Shown here: one piece after another, positions 7,541-15,594 of the stretch
Layout of the letters: each line of letters starts with the position of its first letter
Position numbering within the stretch: position 1 is the first letter of the stretch
NCBI RefSeq assembly: GCF_016031635.1
Contig: NZ_JACEGD010000021.1
Span: forward strand, 124,001 to 188,000
Origin: Bradyrhizobium diversitatis
Lineage (GTDB): Bacteria > Pseudomonadota > Alphaproteobacteria > Rhizobiales > Xanthobacteraceae
DNA length: 64,000 bases
Direction: 5' to 3'
The notes under the pieces: model-generated
The model's input: only the letters and a program-made list of their open reading frames with translations
Told to the model about the DNA's origin: nothing
Databases searched by the model: none
Made by a program: the position numbers and the translations under genes

Positions 7541-8677
7541 TCAGGCCGTGGTGCCCGCGCTGGCCAGAGCGGCGTCAGCCGCGATCTGCGCCCGGCGAAA
7601 CCGCCGCGCCCGCCTGCGATCGCACCAGGCCTGGGTCAGGCGCTCGGTCGTCGCCTTGATGGAGGACAGAAGGCCGAACAGCGTCAGCGCCGCACTGAGC
7701 AGCCAGAGCGCCAGATCGAACGCGCCGCCAATGAGCAGCAGCGCGCCACGGCCCAGAAGCTTCATGATCGCGCGCGTCTTGCCGCCCTGCGCTTCCGCCA
7801 GCCGCGCCGCGCGCGCGACGTCCTTGGGACCCTCGGCCATGCGCAAGGTGTCCATCGCACCGCGCGTGCCGGTCTTTTCGACGACGCGCGTGACGTCCTT
7901 GCCGAGCCGGACCAGCGCACCGGCCTTCTCGGCCCGGAACGCGGCCTTGATCGCGCTCACGGTCTGGCCAGGGCGCAGCACCGAGCCTGATACCACCGCA
8001 TTCCGGAGCGCCGGCGTGTCGACGACCTCGCGCGCCGACCGGCCGGCCCATGCGGCAAGTCCCTCGCCGAGCCGACCGACTTTGCGCGCATCCTTCACCA
8101 GCGTCAGTCCGGCGCGCACCGGCGCGGCACCGCCGACGGACACGTAGGTTGCCGCCGTCACCGCAAGGCCGGCAGCTGCAAGGGCGAGCACGAGACGATC
8201 GGTGTCCTCGCCCATGGCAAGATGCTTGCCCTCGCGCACCACGTCCCTGATGTCGCCGAACACGAACAGATCGCCCGCCACCGTTCCCGACAGGCTCGCG
8301 ACGTCGTCGGCGTTGCCGGTGACGAGACCGGTGGCAAATCGTTTGGCGAAATGCGAGGTGGAGTTCTCCGCCTCGACGGCGTCGCTGACGCGGTTCAGGA
8401 GGTCGTCGGGAAGCGCGATGTTGCGATCGCGTGCCAGCGCGACGAAACTGTCGGCGAGATCGGCATCGCCGGCGGCGAGCGCCGCCTCGATATTGTCCTG
8501 AACCAGCCGCTCGTTCCCCCGCAGCAGCGCATCGAGCTTCAGCTCCGACAGCGCAGAGGGATCATCCTGGGCAGCGAGGATCGCGCCGGCCTCGCGGGCA
8601 TGCGGCGCGACCTGCACGAGCATGAAGCTGCACGCCGCGATACCGGTCAACGCTGTGCTGATTCGCAGCCACTTCAT
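7541..8677 (-). CDS. Hypothetical membrane-associated protein
   Basis: This protein has 378 residues from the ATG at 8677 (the frame is open to 8770, which would add a charged 31-residue leader). It has an N-terminal hydrophobic segment (about 8-25), a central hydrophobic stretch (about residues 170-190), and a long hydrophobic segment near 320-350 (ALLLIGGAFDLALWLLSAAL) followed by a very basic tail rich in arginine. The middle is alanine-rich and helical. I do not recognise the family; it looks like an inner-membrane protein with a large periplasmic part. No neighbour suggests a role. Confidence 0.65.
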   Translation of the reverse strand: MKWLRISTALTGIAACSFMLVQVAPHAREAGAILAAQDDPSALSELKLDALLRGNERLVQDNIEAALAAGDADLADSFVALARDRNIALPDDLLNRVSDAVEAENSTSHFAKRFATGLVTGNADDVASLSGTVAGDLFVFGDIRDVVREGKHLAMGEDTDRLVLALAAAGLAVTAATYVSVGGAAPVRAGLTLVKDARKVGRLGEGLAAWAGRSAREVVDTPALRNAVVSGSVLRPGQTVSAIKAAFRAEKAGALVRLGKDVTRVVEKTGTRGAMDTLRMAEGPKDVARAARLAEAQGGKTRAIMKLLGRGALLLIGGAFDLALWLLSAALTLFGLLSSIKATTERLTQAWCDRRRARRFRRAQIAADAALASAGTTA

Positions 8678-8988
8678 GCGGAAAGCCTGGATGGTCCCTT
8701 CGGGTCGCTTGCGCCTGACGATTTCGTCCTTCGTCGCAACTTGCAGTCGTCCATAGAGATAGTTTGCCAAAATTGCGACACAACGTCCCCGACGAAAGAA
8801 GGGCTTCTCTCAGGCCCCAAGATTGTGTCGAATTTGCATGAGCAAATGAGCATGGGGCAATTGCGAACCTTTCGGTTCCACTGGACTAGCAATCATCTGT
8901 ACCCGCAAGTATGGTCCGCGGCGCCTCAAAGAGGCCGCGTCAGTTCTTGATTGTGTCTGCCGCCATTGCCACTCCAGGATGAGTTACG

Positions 8989-9234
8989 ATGTCCGACCAT
9001 GTCGTCCCGCACTTCCATAACGATGCCGGTGTTCCCGTCATCGAGATCGGCTCGCAAGAGTTCATGTGTGTGGGCGCCAACCCTCCGTTCGATCATCCGC
9101 ACGTCTTCCTCGACCTCGGCAACGACAACGAGATCATCTGCCCCTATTGCTCGACGCTGTACCGCTTCGCGGCCGACCTGAAGCCGGGCGAAGCCCGCCC
9201 GCCGGAATGCGTCCTGAAGGACAAGGTGGCCTGA
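8989..9234 (+). CDS. CHCC zinc-finger protein, NDUFS6-like
   Basis: This 81-residue protein has Cys27, His36, Cys51 and Cys54. The spacing is almost the same as in the mitochondrial complex I subunit NDUFS6 and its alphaproteobacterial relatives (zf-CHCC domain), where the four residues bind zinc and help complete complex I assembly. PYCS and FDHPHVFLDLG are family-typical. The start ATG at 8989 follows GGATGAG. It sits 19 bp upstream of an FAD monooxygenase gene, with a short hairpin between them. Confidence 0.88.
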   Translation: MSDHVVPHFHNDAGVPVIEIGSQEFMCVGANPPFDHPHVFLDLGNDNEIICPYCSTLYRFAADLKPGEARPPECVLKDKVA

Positions 9235-9252
9235 CCGCTTCCGTCGGTCAGG
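9230..9252. promoter_or_regulatory. Hairpin between zinc-finger gene and monooxygenase gene
   Basis: CCTGACCG pairs with CGGTCAGG. The stem includes the TGA stop of the upstream gene and ends just before the GTG start of the next. There is no T-run, so it is not a standard terminator. It may tune coupling between the genes, which is inference. Confidence 0.35.
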
Positions 9253-9253
9253 G

Positions 9254-10456
9254 GTGGCGCTCTCCCGAACGATTGTCATCGCCGGTGCCGGTATCGGCGG
9301 CCTGACGGCCGCGCTTGCGCTCGCGGCCCGCGGCTTCCGCATCGTCGTGCTGGAAAAGGCCGAGCGGCTCGAGGAAGTCGGCGCCGGCCTGCAGCTCTCC
9401 CCCAATGCCAGCCGCGTCCTGGTCGAGCTCGGCCTGACCGAACGCCTCAAGGCGCGCGCGGTAACCCCGGAAGCGGTCTCGATCATGAGCGCGCGCGCCG
9501 GCGGCGAGCTCTTGCGCATGCCGCTCGGCGAGGCAGCGTCGGCGCGGGCCGGCGCTCCGTATTGGGTGGTGCACCGCGCCGACCTCCAATCCGCGCTGGC
9601 AGGCGCTGTCGCCGATCATCCCGACATCGACCTGAAGCTGGGTGCAACCTTCGAGGACGTCGCGCCCCACGCCAAGGGCCTCACCGTCGTCCATCGCAGC
9701 GGCACGATCCGCCGCAGCGATCTCGCGAGCGCCCTGATCGGCGCCGACGGCATCTGGTCGACGGTCCGCCAGCATCTGTTCCCCGAGGTGCAACCGCGCT
9801 TCTCCGGGCTGATCGCCTGGCGCGGCACGCTCGATGCCGCGCAACTGCCGAAAGACTATGCCGCGCGCCGGGTGCAGCTCTGGATGGGCCCAAACGCGCA
9901 TCTGGTCGCCTATCCGATTGCCGGCGGACGCCAGATCAACGTGGTCGCGGTGCTGCCCGGCACCTGGAACCGGCCGGGCTGGAGCACGCCCGGCGATCCT
10001 GTCGAGGTGATGGACGCCTTTGCCGCCCCGCGCTGGCCGCCGCCGGCGCGGATGATGCTCGCCCCGGTCGACAGCTGGCGGAAATGGGCGCTGTTCGGCG
10101 TGCCCGACGGCTGCCCCTGGAGCAAGGGCCCGGTGGCGCTGCTCGGCGACGCCGTGCATGCGATGCTGCCCTTTGCAGCCCAGGGCGCCGGAATGGCGAT
10201 CGAGGATGCCGCCGTGCTCGCCCGGCATTTGAGCCCTGAGGCCGCCGAGAGCACCACGGACATCGCCGCCGCGCTGACTCAATACGGCCGTGCCCGCCAG
10301 GCGCGGGTCCTTCGGGTGCAACGGACCGCGCGGCAGCAGGGCAGGATCTATCATCTCGGCGGGCCGCTCGCGCTCGCACGCGACCTTGCGATCCGCGCGC
10401 TCGGCCCGGAGCGCATGCTGGCGCGGCAGGACTGGATCTACAGTTGGCGTCCCTGA
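9254..10456 (+). CDS. FAD-dependent monooxygenase (aromatic hydroxylase type)
   Basis: This 400-residue flavoprotein has the N-terminal dinucleotide fold GAGIGG at 11-16, an ADGIWST loop near 163, and the second FAD motif GDAVHAMLPFAAQG near 297-310. This is the group-A single-component hydroxylase pattern (salicylate or 3-hydroxybenzoate 6-hydroxylase-like, UbiH superfamily). It would hydroxylate an aromatic substrate using NAD(P)H and O2. The start is GTG 9254. The substrate is unknown; no ring-cleavage genes are adjacent. Confidence 0.88.
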   Translation: MALSRTIVIAGAGIGGLTAALALAARGFRIVVLEKAERLEEVGAGLQLSPNASRVLVELGLTERLKARAVTPEAVSIMSARAGGELLRMPLGEAASARAGAPYWVVHRADLQSALAGAVADHPDIDLKLGATFEDVAPHAKGLTVVHRSGTIRRSDLASALIGADGIWSTVRQHLFPEVQPRFSGLIAWRGTLDAAQLPKDYAARRVQLWMGPNAHLVAYPIAGGRQINVVAVLPGTWNRPGWSTPGDPVEVMDAFAAPRWPPPARMMLAPVDSWRKWALFGVPDGCPWSKGPVALLGDAVHAMLPFAAQGAGMAIEDAAVLARHLSPEAAESTTDIAAALTQYGRARQARVLRVQRTARQQGRIYHLGGPLALARDLAIRALGPERMLARQDWIYSWRP

Positions 10457-10489
10457 TGCGAAGCGCGGTCCGCGGGACGCCTCAGCAGA

Positions 10490-10906
10490 TCACCTTTTTC
10501 CGGATATCGAAGCAGGCCTGCCAGCGGGTGATGGCGGCTCCGCCGCAGGCGGCGTCGCCTCAGGCATCTCCCGGCACTTGTTGCGGCGCCAAGCCTCCTC
10601 CGCCAACTGCGACTGCCCGCGGACGGCAATATAGTCGTTGCGATAGGCAAGCTCGGACACGACCGCGCCACCTGCCCCCGTCTCGGCCTTCTCCATCAGC
10701 CTCTGCAGATCGGCAGTGCGCTTGGCGAGCGCCTTGCGCTCGGTCTGCAGCTGCTTGCAGTCGTACAATTCGTATCTTGCGGGATCGGCAAAGGCCGGTG
10801 CGATCGTCTCGCTCATGCCGGCGCAGCCGGAGAGCGCGGCGCCGGCGACAAGCAGCACGAGGAGCGCGCCACAGCCGCGCAGCGAAGAGGAAAACGAAGC
10901 AGCCAT
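10490..10906 (-). CDS. Small lipoprotein, TRAP-like helical domain
   Basis: This 138-residue protein has a signal peptide (1-27) ending in the lipobox LSGC with Cys28 as the lipid-modified residue, so it is expected to be membrane-anchored and exported. The mature part has a helical segment rich in Glu, Lys and Gln (about 48-75), two further cysteines (about 50 and 110) and a Pro-rich tail. Similar short alphaproteobacterial lipoproteins carry a YDCKQL segment as here. Function unknown. It is convergent with the monooxygenase gene. Confidence 0.75.
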   Translation of the reverse strand: MAASFSSSLRGCGALLVLLVAGAALSGCAGMSETIAPAFADPARYELYDCKQLQTERKALAKRTADLQRLMEKAETGAGGAVVSELAYRNDYIAVRGQSQLAEEAWRRNKCREMPEATPPAAEPPSPAGRPASISGKR

Positions 10907-11080
10907 GCCGGATGAATAGTCCCCGTGGATTGAGAATGCCTAAAGCAACAACAGATGTCCGGATTGAGGCTTTGCCTTGTGCGTCCGGCTCGCTTAAGGA
11001 AGAACCGTCCCTCCGCGTCCCCAACGCGCCAATTCCAGATGGCCGGAGATGGACTTAAGTGATTGATCCCGTTGGATCAA

Positions 11081-11169
11081 GCGGGCATGGCGGAATTGGT
11101 AGACGCAAGGGACTTAAAATCCCTCGGTGCGCAAGCGCTGTGCCGGTTCGACCCCGGCTGCCCGCACCA
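11081..11169 (+). tRNA. tRNA-Leu(TAA)
   Basis: The acceptor stem GCGGGCA (11081-11087) pairs with TGCCCGC (11159-11165), followed by a discriminator A and encoded CCA (11167-11169). The D arm contains GGAATTGGTAGACGC. The anticodon stem GGGA/TCCC encloses loop CTTAAAA, with anticodon TAA. A long class-II variable arm and the T loop GGTTCGACCCC are present. All parts of a leucine tRNA are present. Its 3' part is repeated at 15189-15241. Confidence 0.97.
11118..11169. repeat. Direct repeat 1 (att site) in tRNA-Leu 3' end
   Basis: These 52 bp from the 3' side of the anticodon loop to the CCA end match 15189-15241 with a single-base length difference (GCGCAAGCGC here, GCGCAAAGCGC there). Direct repeats of a tRNA 3' end are the standard mark of site-specific integration into a tRNA gene. 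Confidence 0.9.
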
Positions 11170-11706
11170 TCTTTTTAGGCGCTGAACGACTGGCGCATGG
11201 AGGTGCTGGTCAGGCGTGCAGCAAAAGATCGGGCCCAAGCAATCCGGCGATCCCGGGCCGCGCGCCTTTCAGCGATAGATGCTCCAATCAATTGAGTGCA
11301 CTGTCGCCGTAATACCGGCAGCTGCGCTCGGATCCTCATCGTATCGCGTCGTCCGATCCACTGGCGGGCTTTTGATGAATTCAGCTGAATTCGCACGAAG
11401 GCTGAAGCGTCGCCATCGTATATGTAGAAACCGCCTCCGAACCTGCCCGCTGTGCCGATGATAACCCATCCGCACCCCCCGGTCCTTAGCGGCGACTGGC
11501 GCGACTTATCAGTGATCGGGAGAAACCGGACCCCATTTGCGGGTTTTATCGGATGTCACGGCGGTGAGTTGCCGGCTAGTCTGCGCGGATCGCTCGGAAT
11601 GGGAAACAATCCGTCCGAAGCTAAAGCACAGGATGCGGGTTCAACGTTTGATCTGCAGGATCGCGTGAAGTGCGTGTACGGTCTGGTCCATAGTGAGTGT
11701 ATCAAG
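11170..11706. other. Gene-poor stretch inside the island
   Basis: This 537-bp interval lies between tRNA-Leu and the DUF3551 gene. I find no frame with a recognisable protein, no clear hairpin pair and no repeat shared with the rest of the window. It is the place where a lost integrase gene would be expected, since such genes usually lie next to the tRNA. Confidence 0.5.
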
Positions 11707-11931
11707 ATGCGTTTTATCCTCGGCCTGATGACCCTCATCACCGTCATAGGGATCTCATCCATGGCGCATGCTCAAGCTGCTTCGAACGACCGGTACTGTC
11801 TACAAGGTCGCGGATGGGGTTTTCCTGGAAATTGTCAGTTCGCCACCCGTCAACAATGCCTGGTGGCGGCGTCGGGAACTAACGCGCATTGTGGCCTTAA
11901 TCCACGCTACGCCGCTCATCGGCGAACGTAG
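11707..11931 (+). CDS. DUF3551 family secreted small protein
   Basis: This protein has 74 residues. A signal peptide (about 1-21, hydrophobic core then AHAQA) precedes a mature part containing YCLQGRGWGFPGNC, then QQCLVAASGTNAHCGLNP. The four cysteines and the GxGxPGNC pattern match DUF3551, a family of short exported proteins that is expanded in Bradyrhizobium and close relatives. The role is unknown. I use the ATG at 11707; a longer frame begins at 11452 but has no family support upstream. It is the first gene of the island. Confidence 0.8.
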   Translation: MRFILGLMTLITVIGISSMAHAQAASNDRYCLQGRGWGFPGNCQFATRQQCLVAASGTNAHCGLNPRYAAHRRT

Positions 11932-12093
11932 CCCCGTGGCAGAAGGACAAACGGCCTGTTCGCGTGATGGCAAGGATGGCGGAACCAGTCGCGACCGCGC
12001 GTTTTGGCGACGCGCCGGGAGCGACTGTCAGGAATCCTTGTAGAGGTCTGATCACCTGGTTCGCGTGATCTGCCGGCCGTCAGAAGGAGTGCC

Positions 12094-13791
12094 ATGGAGC
12101 GCATCTGGCTCAAGCACTATCCGCCGCGCGTTTCGGCGGAGGTCGACCCGTCGCGATACGCATCGCTCGTTGGGATGCTCGAAGAGAGCTTTGCCAGATA
12201 TCGCGAGCGCACGGCCTTCATCTGCATGGGCAAAGGGTTGACCTACGGCGAAACCGATGAGATGTCGCGCGCCCTCGGCGCCTGGCTGCAGAGCAGAGAC
12301 CTGGCGATCGGGGCGCGCGTCGCCATCATGATGCCGAACGTGCTGCAGTATCCGGTGGCGACCTGCGCCGTCCTGCGTGCCGGCTTCACTGTGGTGAACA
12401 CTAACCCCTTGTACACGGCGCACGAGCTCGAGGCTCAGCTCGCTGATGCCGGCGCCGAAGCCATTATTGTGCTTGAGAACTTTGCGCATGTCCTGCAGCG
12501 AGCGATCGGCAAGACCAGCATTAAGCATGTCGTCGTTGCCTCCATGGGCGACCTCCTCGGCACGATCAAAGGCACGATCGTCAATCTGGCGGTACGGTGG
12601 GTGAGGAAGATGGTGCCGGCTTATTCGCTTCCCGGCGCAACGCCGTTCAATGCTGCCCTCGCGGCCGGCAAGAGCATGACCTTGACAAAGCCGCAGCTTG
12701 GATCCGACGATCTCGCATTCCTGCAATATACCGGCGGGACCACGGGCATTCCCAAGGGCGCGATGCTGTTGCATCGCAACGTGGTCGCCAACATGCTGCA
12801 GATCGACAACTGGCTGCAGCCGGTGCTGGAGAACGAGCCGAGGGTCGATCGTTTGACCGTCATGGCGGCGCTGCCGCTCTATCACATCTTCGCGTTGACG
12901 GCCTGTTTCCTGCTCGGCGTCCGTACCGGCGGCCAAAGCATTCTCATCCCCAACCCGCGCGATATTCCCAGCCTCATCAACGAGCTTGCCAAGTACAAGG
13001 TGAACCATTTCCCCGCGGTGAACACGCTTTACAACGCTCTGCTCAATCATCCTGACTTCGGCAAGATCGACTGGAGCATGCTCAAATGCGCTGTCGGCGG
13101 TGGCATGCCGGTGCAGAAAGCGGTAGCGGACCGTTGGTTCACGGCGACGGGCGCGCCGCTGTGGGAAGGTTATGGCCTATCGGAGACGTCACCGGTCCTG
13201 ACGTGCAGTTCGCCGCTCGATCTGGCGTGGGACGGGACCATAGGACTGCCCTTGCCATCAACGGACATCTCGATTCGTGACGACGACAGCAACGCGGTGC
13301 CGCTTGGGCAGCCGGGCGAGATCTGCGCGCGCGGCCCGCAGGTGATGGCGGGCTACTGGAAACGACCGGATGAGACGGCCAACGTCATGACACCCGACGG
13401 CTTCTTCCTCACCGGTGATATCGGCATCATGGACGAAACCGGACGGGCCCGGATCGTCGATCGCAAGAAGGACATGATCACGGTCTCCGGGTTCAAGGTC
13501 TATCCGAACGAGGTCGAGGCTGTGGTCTCGAGCCACCCGGGAGTGGGCGAATGCGGGGTGATCGGCATCCCCGATCCACGCTCCGGCGAGGCGGTAAAGC
13601 TGTTCGTCGTCAAGAATGATCCAAACCTCACCGAAGCGGACCTGATCGCCTACTGCCAGACGCGGCTCACGCCATACAAGGTCCCGCGGCTGGTGGAGTT
13701 CAGGAGCGAGCTGCCGCAGACCAATGTCGGCAAGATCTTGCGCCGGCAGTTGCGTGAGGAGTCGCGGACGATTGACACCCGGGCTGCATAA
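12094..13791 (+). CDS. Long-chain acyl-CoA synthetase (FadD-like)
   Basis: This 565-residue AMP-forming ligase activates a fatty acid as acyl-AMP, then acyl-CoA. The phosphate loop YTGGTTGIPKG lies near 212-222, the A5 motif YGLSET near 360, DRKKDMITVSGFKVYPNEVE (hinge and A8 motif) near 455-474, and the catalytic Lys in VGKILRR near 545. Length is typical for FadD. The start ATG has AGAAGGAG 8 bp upstream. It lies in the tRNA island, 54 bp before an acyltransferase gene, so the two may work on the same acyl groups. Chain-length preference cannot be told. Confidence 0.93.
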   Translation: MERIWLKHYPPRVSAEVDPSRYASLVGMLEESFARYRERTAFICMGKGLTYGETDEMSRALGAWLQSRDLAIGARVAIMMPNVLQYPVATCAVLRAGFTVVNTNPLYTAHELEAQLADAGAEAIIVLENFAHVLQRAIGKTSIKHVVVASMGDLLGTIKGTIVNLAVRWVRKMVPAYSLPGATPFNAALAAGKSMTLTKPQLGSDDLAFLQYTGGTTGIPKGAMLLHRNVVANMLQIDNWLQPVLENEPRVDRLTVMAALPLYHIFALTACFLLGVRTGGQSILIPNPRDIPSLINELAKYKVNHFPAVNTLYNALLNHPDFGKIDWSMLKCAVGGGMPVQKAVADRWFTATGAPLWEGYGLSETSPVLTCSSPLDLAWDGTIGLPLPSTDISIRDDDSNAVPLGQPGEICARGPQVMAGYWKRPDETANVMTPDGFFLTGDIGIMDETGRARIVDRKKDMITVSGFKVYPNEVEAVVSSHPGVGECGVIGIPDPRSGEAVKLFVVKNDPNLTEADLIAYCQTRLTPYKVPRLVEFRSELPQTNVGKILRRQLREESRTIDTRAA

Positions 13792-13845
13792 AGCGATCGC
13801 GGTCCGCTTGGCCATACACGCTGAACGCCACGTTGGAGAACGATC

Positions 13846-15159
13846 ATGGCAGCTTGGTCCCGTGCTGCCGAGCTTGCTGACCGGACGCCCCCGTCCCGAA
13901 ACCGCTACGTCGATTTCCTACGAGCTATGTCGATGCTGATGGTGACCGTCGGGCACTGGCTGGCCGCCGCGCCCTATTTCGACGCAGCCGACACGTTGAC
14001 CACATCCCACATCCTGACGGTCGTTCCCTGGACCGCCTGGCTCACATGGATCGTGCAGGTTATGCCGATTTTCTTTATGGTCGGCGGATACGCGAACGGC
14101 ACCAGCTGGCGTGCCGCGCGGCGGGACCACAAGTCATATGCAGCCTGGCTTGAAGGCCGGTTGCGCCGTCTCGTGTGGCCAATCCTGCCACTGCTCGTGG
14201 TTTGGGTAGCGATCGTTGCCATTGAGTACGCCCGCGGCGTGCGGCCGGAGCTGATCAGCTATGGTTCGCAGGCGGCGTTCATACCAATCTGGTTCCTTGC
14301 GGTGTATATCGGAATTACTCTGCTGGTGCCAGCCATGGAAAGCGCGTGGACCCGATTTGGTATGAGATCGTTCTGGGCTTTGACAGCTGCTGCGGTCGCT
14401 ATTGATGTCATGTACTTTTCAGTCGGTTTGCGTTGGCTTGGTTTCGCCAACTATCTCTTCGTCTGGGCGGCGATCTTCATGCTCGGGTATGCGTGGCTCG
14501 ACGAGCGGTTTTCCGCGCGCGGGACGCTGCTTGTCGGTGCCGTTCTGGGCTTTGCAACGCTATTCTTACTGGTACAGAACGGGGCCTATCCTGTCTCAAT
14601 GATTGGCGTCCCCGGCGATCCGATCAGCACCACGACGCCGCCGAAGGTCACGCTGATAGCGCTCGCAATCATGCAAGGCGGGTTGCTGCTTGCTGCGCAA
14701 GCACCTGCGCGCCGCTGGCTGGCTGGCCGCGTCGCGTGGACCGCCACCGTGGTGATGAATAGCAACATCATGACGATGTTCATCTGGCACCTGACGGCCA
14801 CCACCCTTGTGATCCTCGTCGCCTATCTCGCCGGTGGCTTCGGTCTGCGGCTTGAGCCAGGAAGCTCTGAGTGGTGGTGGTCCCGGTTCCCCTGGCTCGC
14901 AGCGAATGCGATGGCGCTCATTCCTCTTGTTGCGGCCTTCGGACGCTTTGAGCGGCCGCGCGCAACCGACGGCGCACCGGCGCCCGCGTGGCGCTACGTG
15001 CTCGGCGCATTCATGACAGGCGCCGGCCTTTCGCTGCTTGCGGCACAGGGAGTTGGCGGACATAGCAGTTTTGGGTTGAACGTGTGGGGTCTCACGCTCG
15101 CTTTCGTGGGCATCGGCCTCATCGCAAGCAGGATCGGTGCGTCGCGCGGCGTAGTCTAG
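13846..15159 (+). CDS. Acyltransferase-3 family membrane protein
   Basis: This 437-residue integral membrane protein has about 10-11 hydrophobic segments. Near the N-terminus RYVDFLRAMSMLMVTVGHWL (about 20-39) matches the family signature R-x2-DxLR...GH, with His37 the likely catalytic residue. OafA/NodX-type members O-acylate sugars or other polar groups on envelope molecules. It follows the acyl-CoA synthetase gene in the island, which suggests a joint lipid or glycan modification role; this is inference. Codon use is less GC-biased than that of neighbouring housekeeping genes. Confidence 0.85.
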   Translation: MAAWSRAAELADRTPPSRNRYVDFLRAMSMLMVTVGHWLAAAPYFDAADTLTTSHILTVVPWTAWLTWIVQVMPIFFMVGGYANGTSWRAARRDHKSYAAWLEGRLRRLVWPILPLLVVWVAIVAIEYARGVRPELISYGSQAAFIPIWFLAVYIGITLLVPAMESAWTRFGMRSFWALTAAAVAIDVMYFSVGLRWLGFANYLFVWAAIFMLGYAWLDERFSARGTLLVGAVLGFATLFLLVQNGAYPVSMIGVPGDPISTTTPPKVTLIALAIMQGGLLLAAQAPARRWLAGRVAWTATVVMNSNIMTMFIWHLTATTLVILVAYLAGGFGLRLEPGSSEWWWSRFPWLAANAMALIPLVAAFGRFERPRATDGAPAPAWRYVLGAFMTGAGLSLLAAQGVGGHSSFGLNVWGLTLAFVGIGLIASRIGASRGVV

Positions 15160-15188
15160 CTAGCGCCCGGCGCCGGCAGCGAACAAGG

Positions 15189-15241
15189 AATCCCTCGGTG
15201 CGCAAAGCGCTGTGCCGGTTCGACCCCGGCTGCCCGCACCA
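15189..15241. repeat. Direct repeat 2 (att site), tRNA-Leu 3' fragment
   Basis: This 53-bp copy of the tRNA-Leu 3' part (T arm, acceptor 3' strand and CCA) has one extra A in the variable arm relative to 11118-11169. The 5' half of a tRNA is absent, so it is not a functional gene. It marks the distal edge of the island. Confidence 0.9.
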
Positions 15242-15293
15242 ACGGAGCTGATCGCGCAGGCCGTGCGCGGCCCGAAAACGACCGCGCGGTAAA

Positions 15294-15457
15294 TCCATGA
15301 CGTCCTGCAAGGCGCGTTCGCGCTGTACGAATTCGTCCGACTCGCGCGCCAGCTCGTGATCCAGCTCGACGGCGCCACGACCGTGATGCTGATCCACGAT
15401 GCCGCCGCCGGACAGTTGGCGCTCGATCTGTTCGAGCGGGCCCGCAGCACCCGCTGA
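15294..15457 (+). pseudogene. Possible gene remnant beyond the island edge
   Basis: A plus-strand frame from after a TAA to a TGA at 15455-15457 encodes about 53 residues with protein-like composition (FALYEFVRLARQLVIQLDG, then LIHDAAAGQLALDLFERA). No good start codon or ribosome-binding site is present, so it looks like the 3' end of a broken gene cut by the island insertion or by later decay. Family not recognised. The remainder of 15160-15594 shows only the att repeat. Confidence 0.3.
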
Positions 15458-15594
15458 CCTCCTTTGCCGTCGGCGCCGACGGCTCTCGCCAAATCTTGTC
15501 CGCCCCCGATCCGCCTGCCAGCCATCCCGAAACGAGGGTTGTGCGATGCAGCATCGAGGGTAGATAACGCCCCTGTATTTCAGGGGTAACCTTC

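Larger units (their letters stand above)
11170..15188. mobile_element. Putative tRNA-Leu genomic island, integrase lost
   Basis: About 4.0 kb lies between the two copies of the tRNA 3' end. It holds a DUF3551 protein, an acyl-CoA synthetase and an acyltransferase-3 membrane protein, plus about 540 bp of apparently empty DNA (11170-11706). No integrase or excisionase is recognisable, so it is probably a decayed or satellite element that cannot move on its own. Parts of it, notably the acyltransferase gene, read less GC-biased at third positions than neighbouring genes, in line with foreign origin. Boundaries come directly from the repeats; mobility is inference. Confidence 0.75.

Noticed and set aside
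11452..11706. An upstream extension of the DUF3551 frame
   Set aside because: The added 85 residues have no family support; the signal peptide begins at the ATG at 11707, as in other DUF3551 proteins.
15189..15241. A second tRNA-Leu gene
   Set aside because: Only the 3' part is present; the acceptor 5' strand, D arm and anticodon arm are missing. It is an att repeat, not a tRNA gene.
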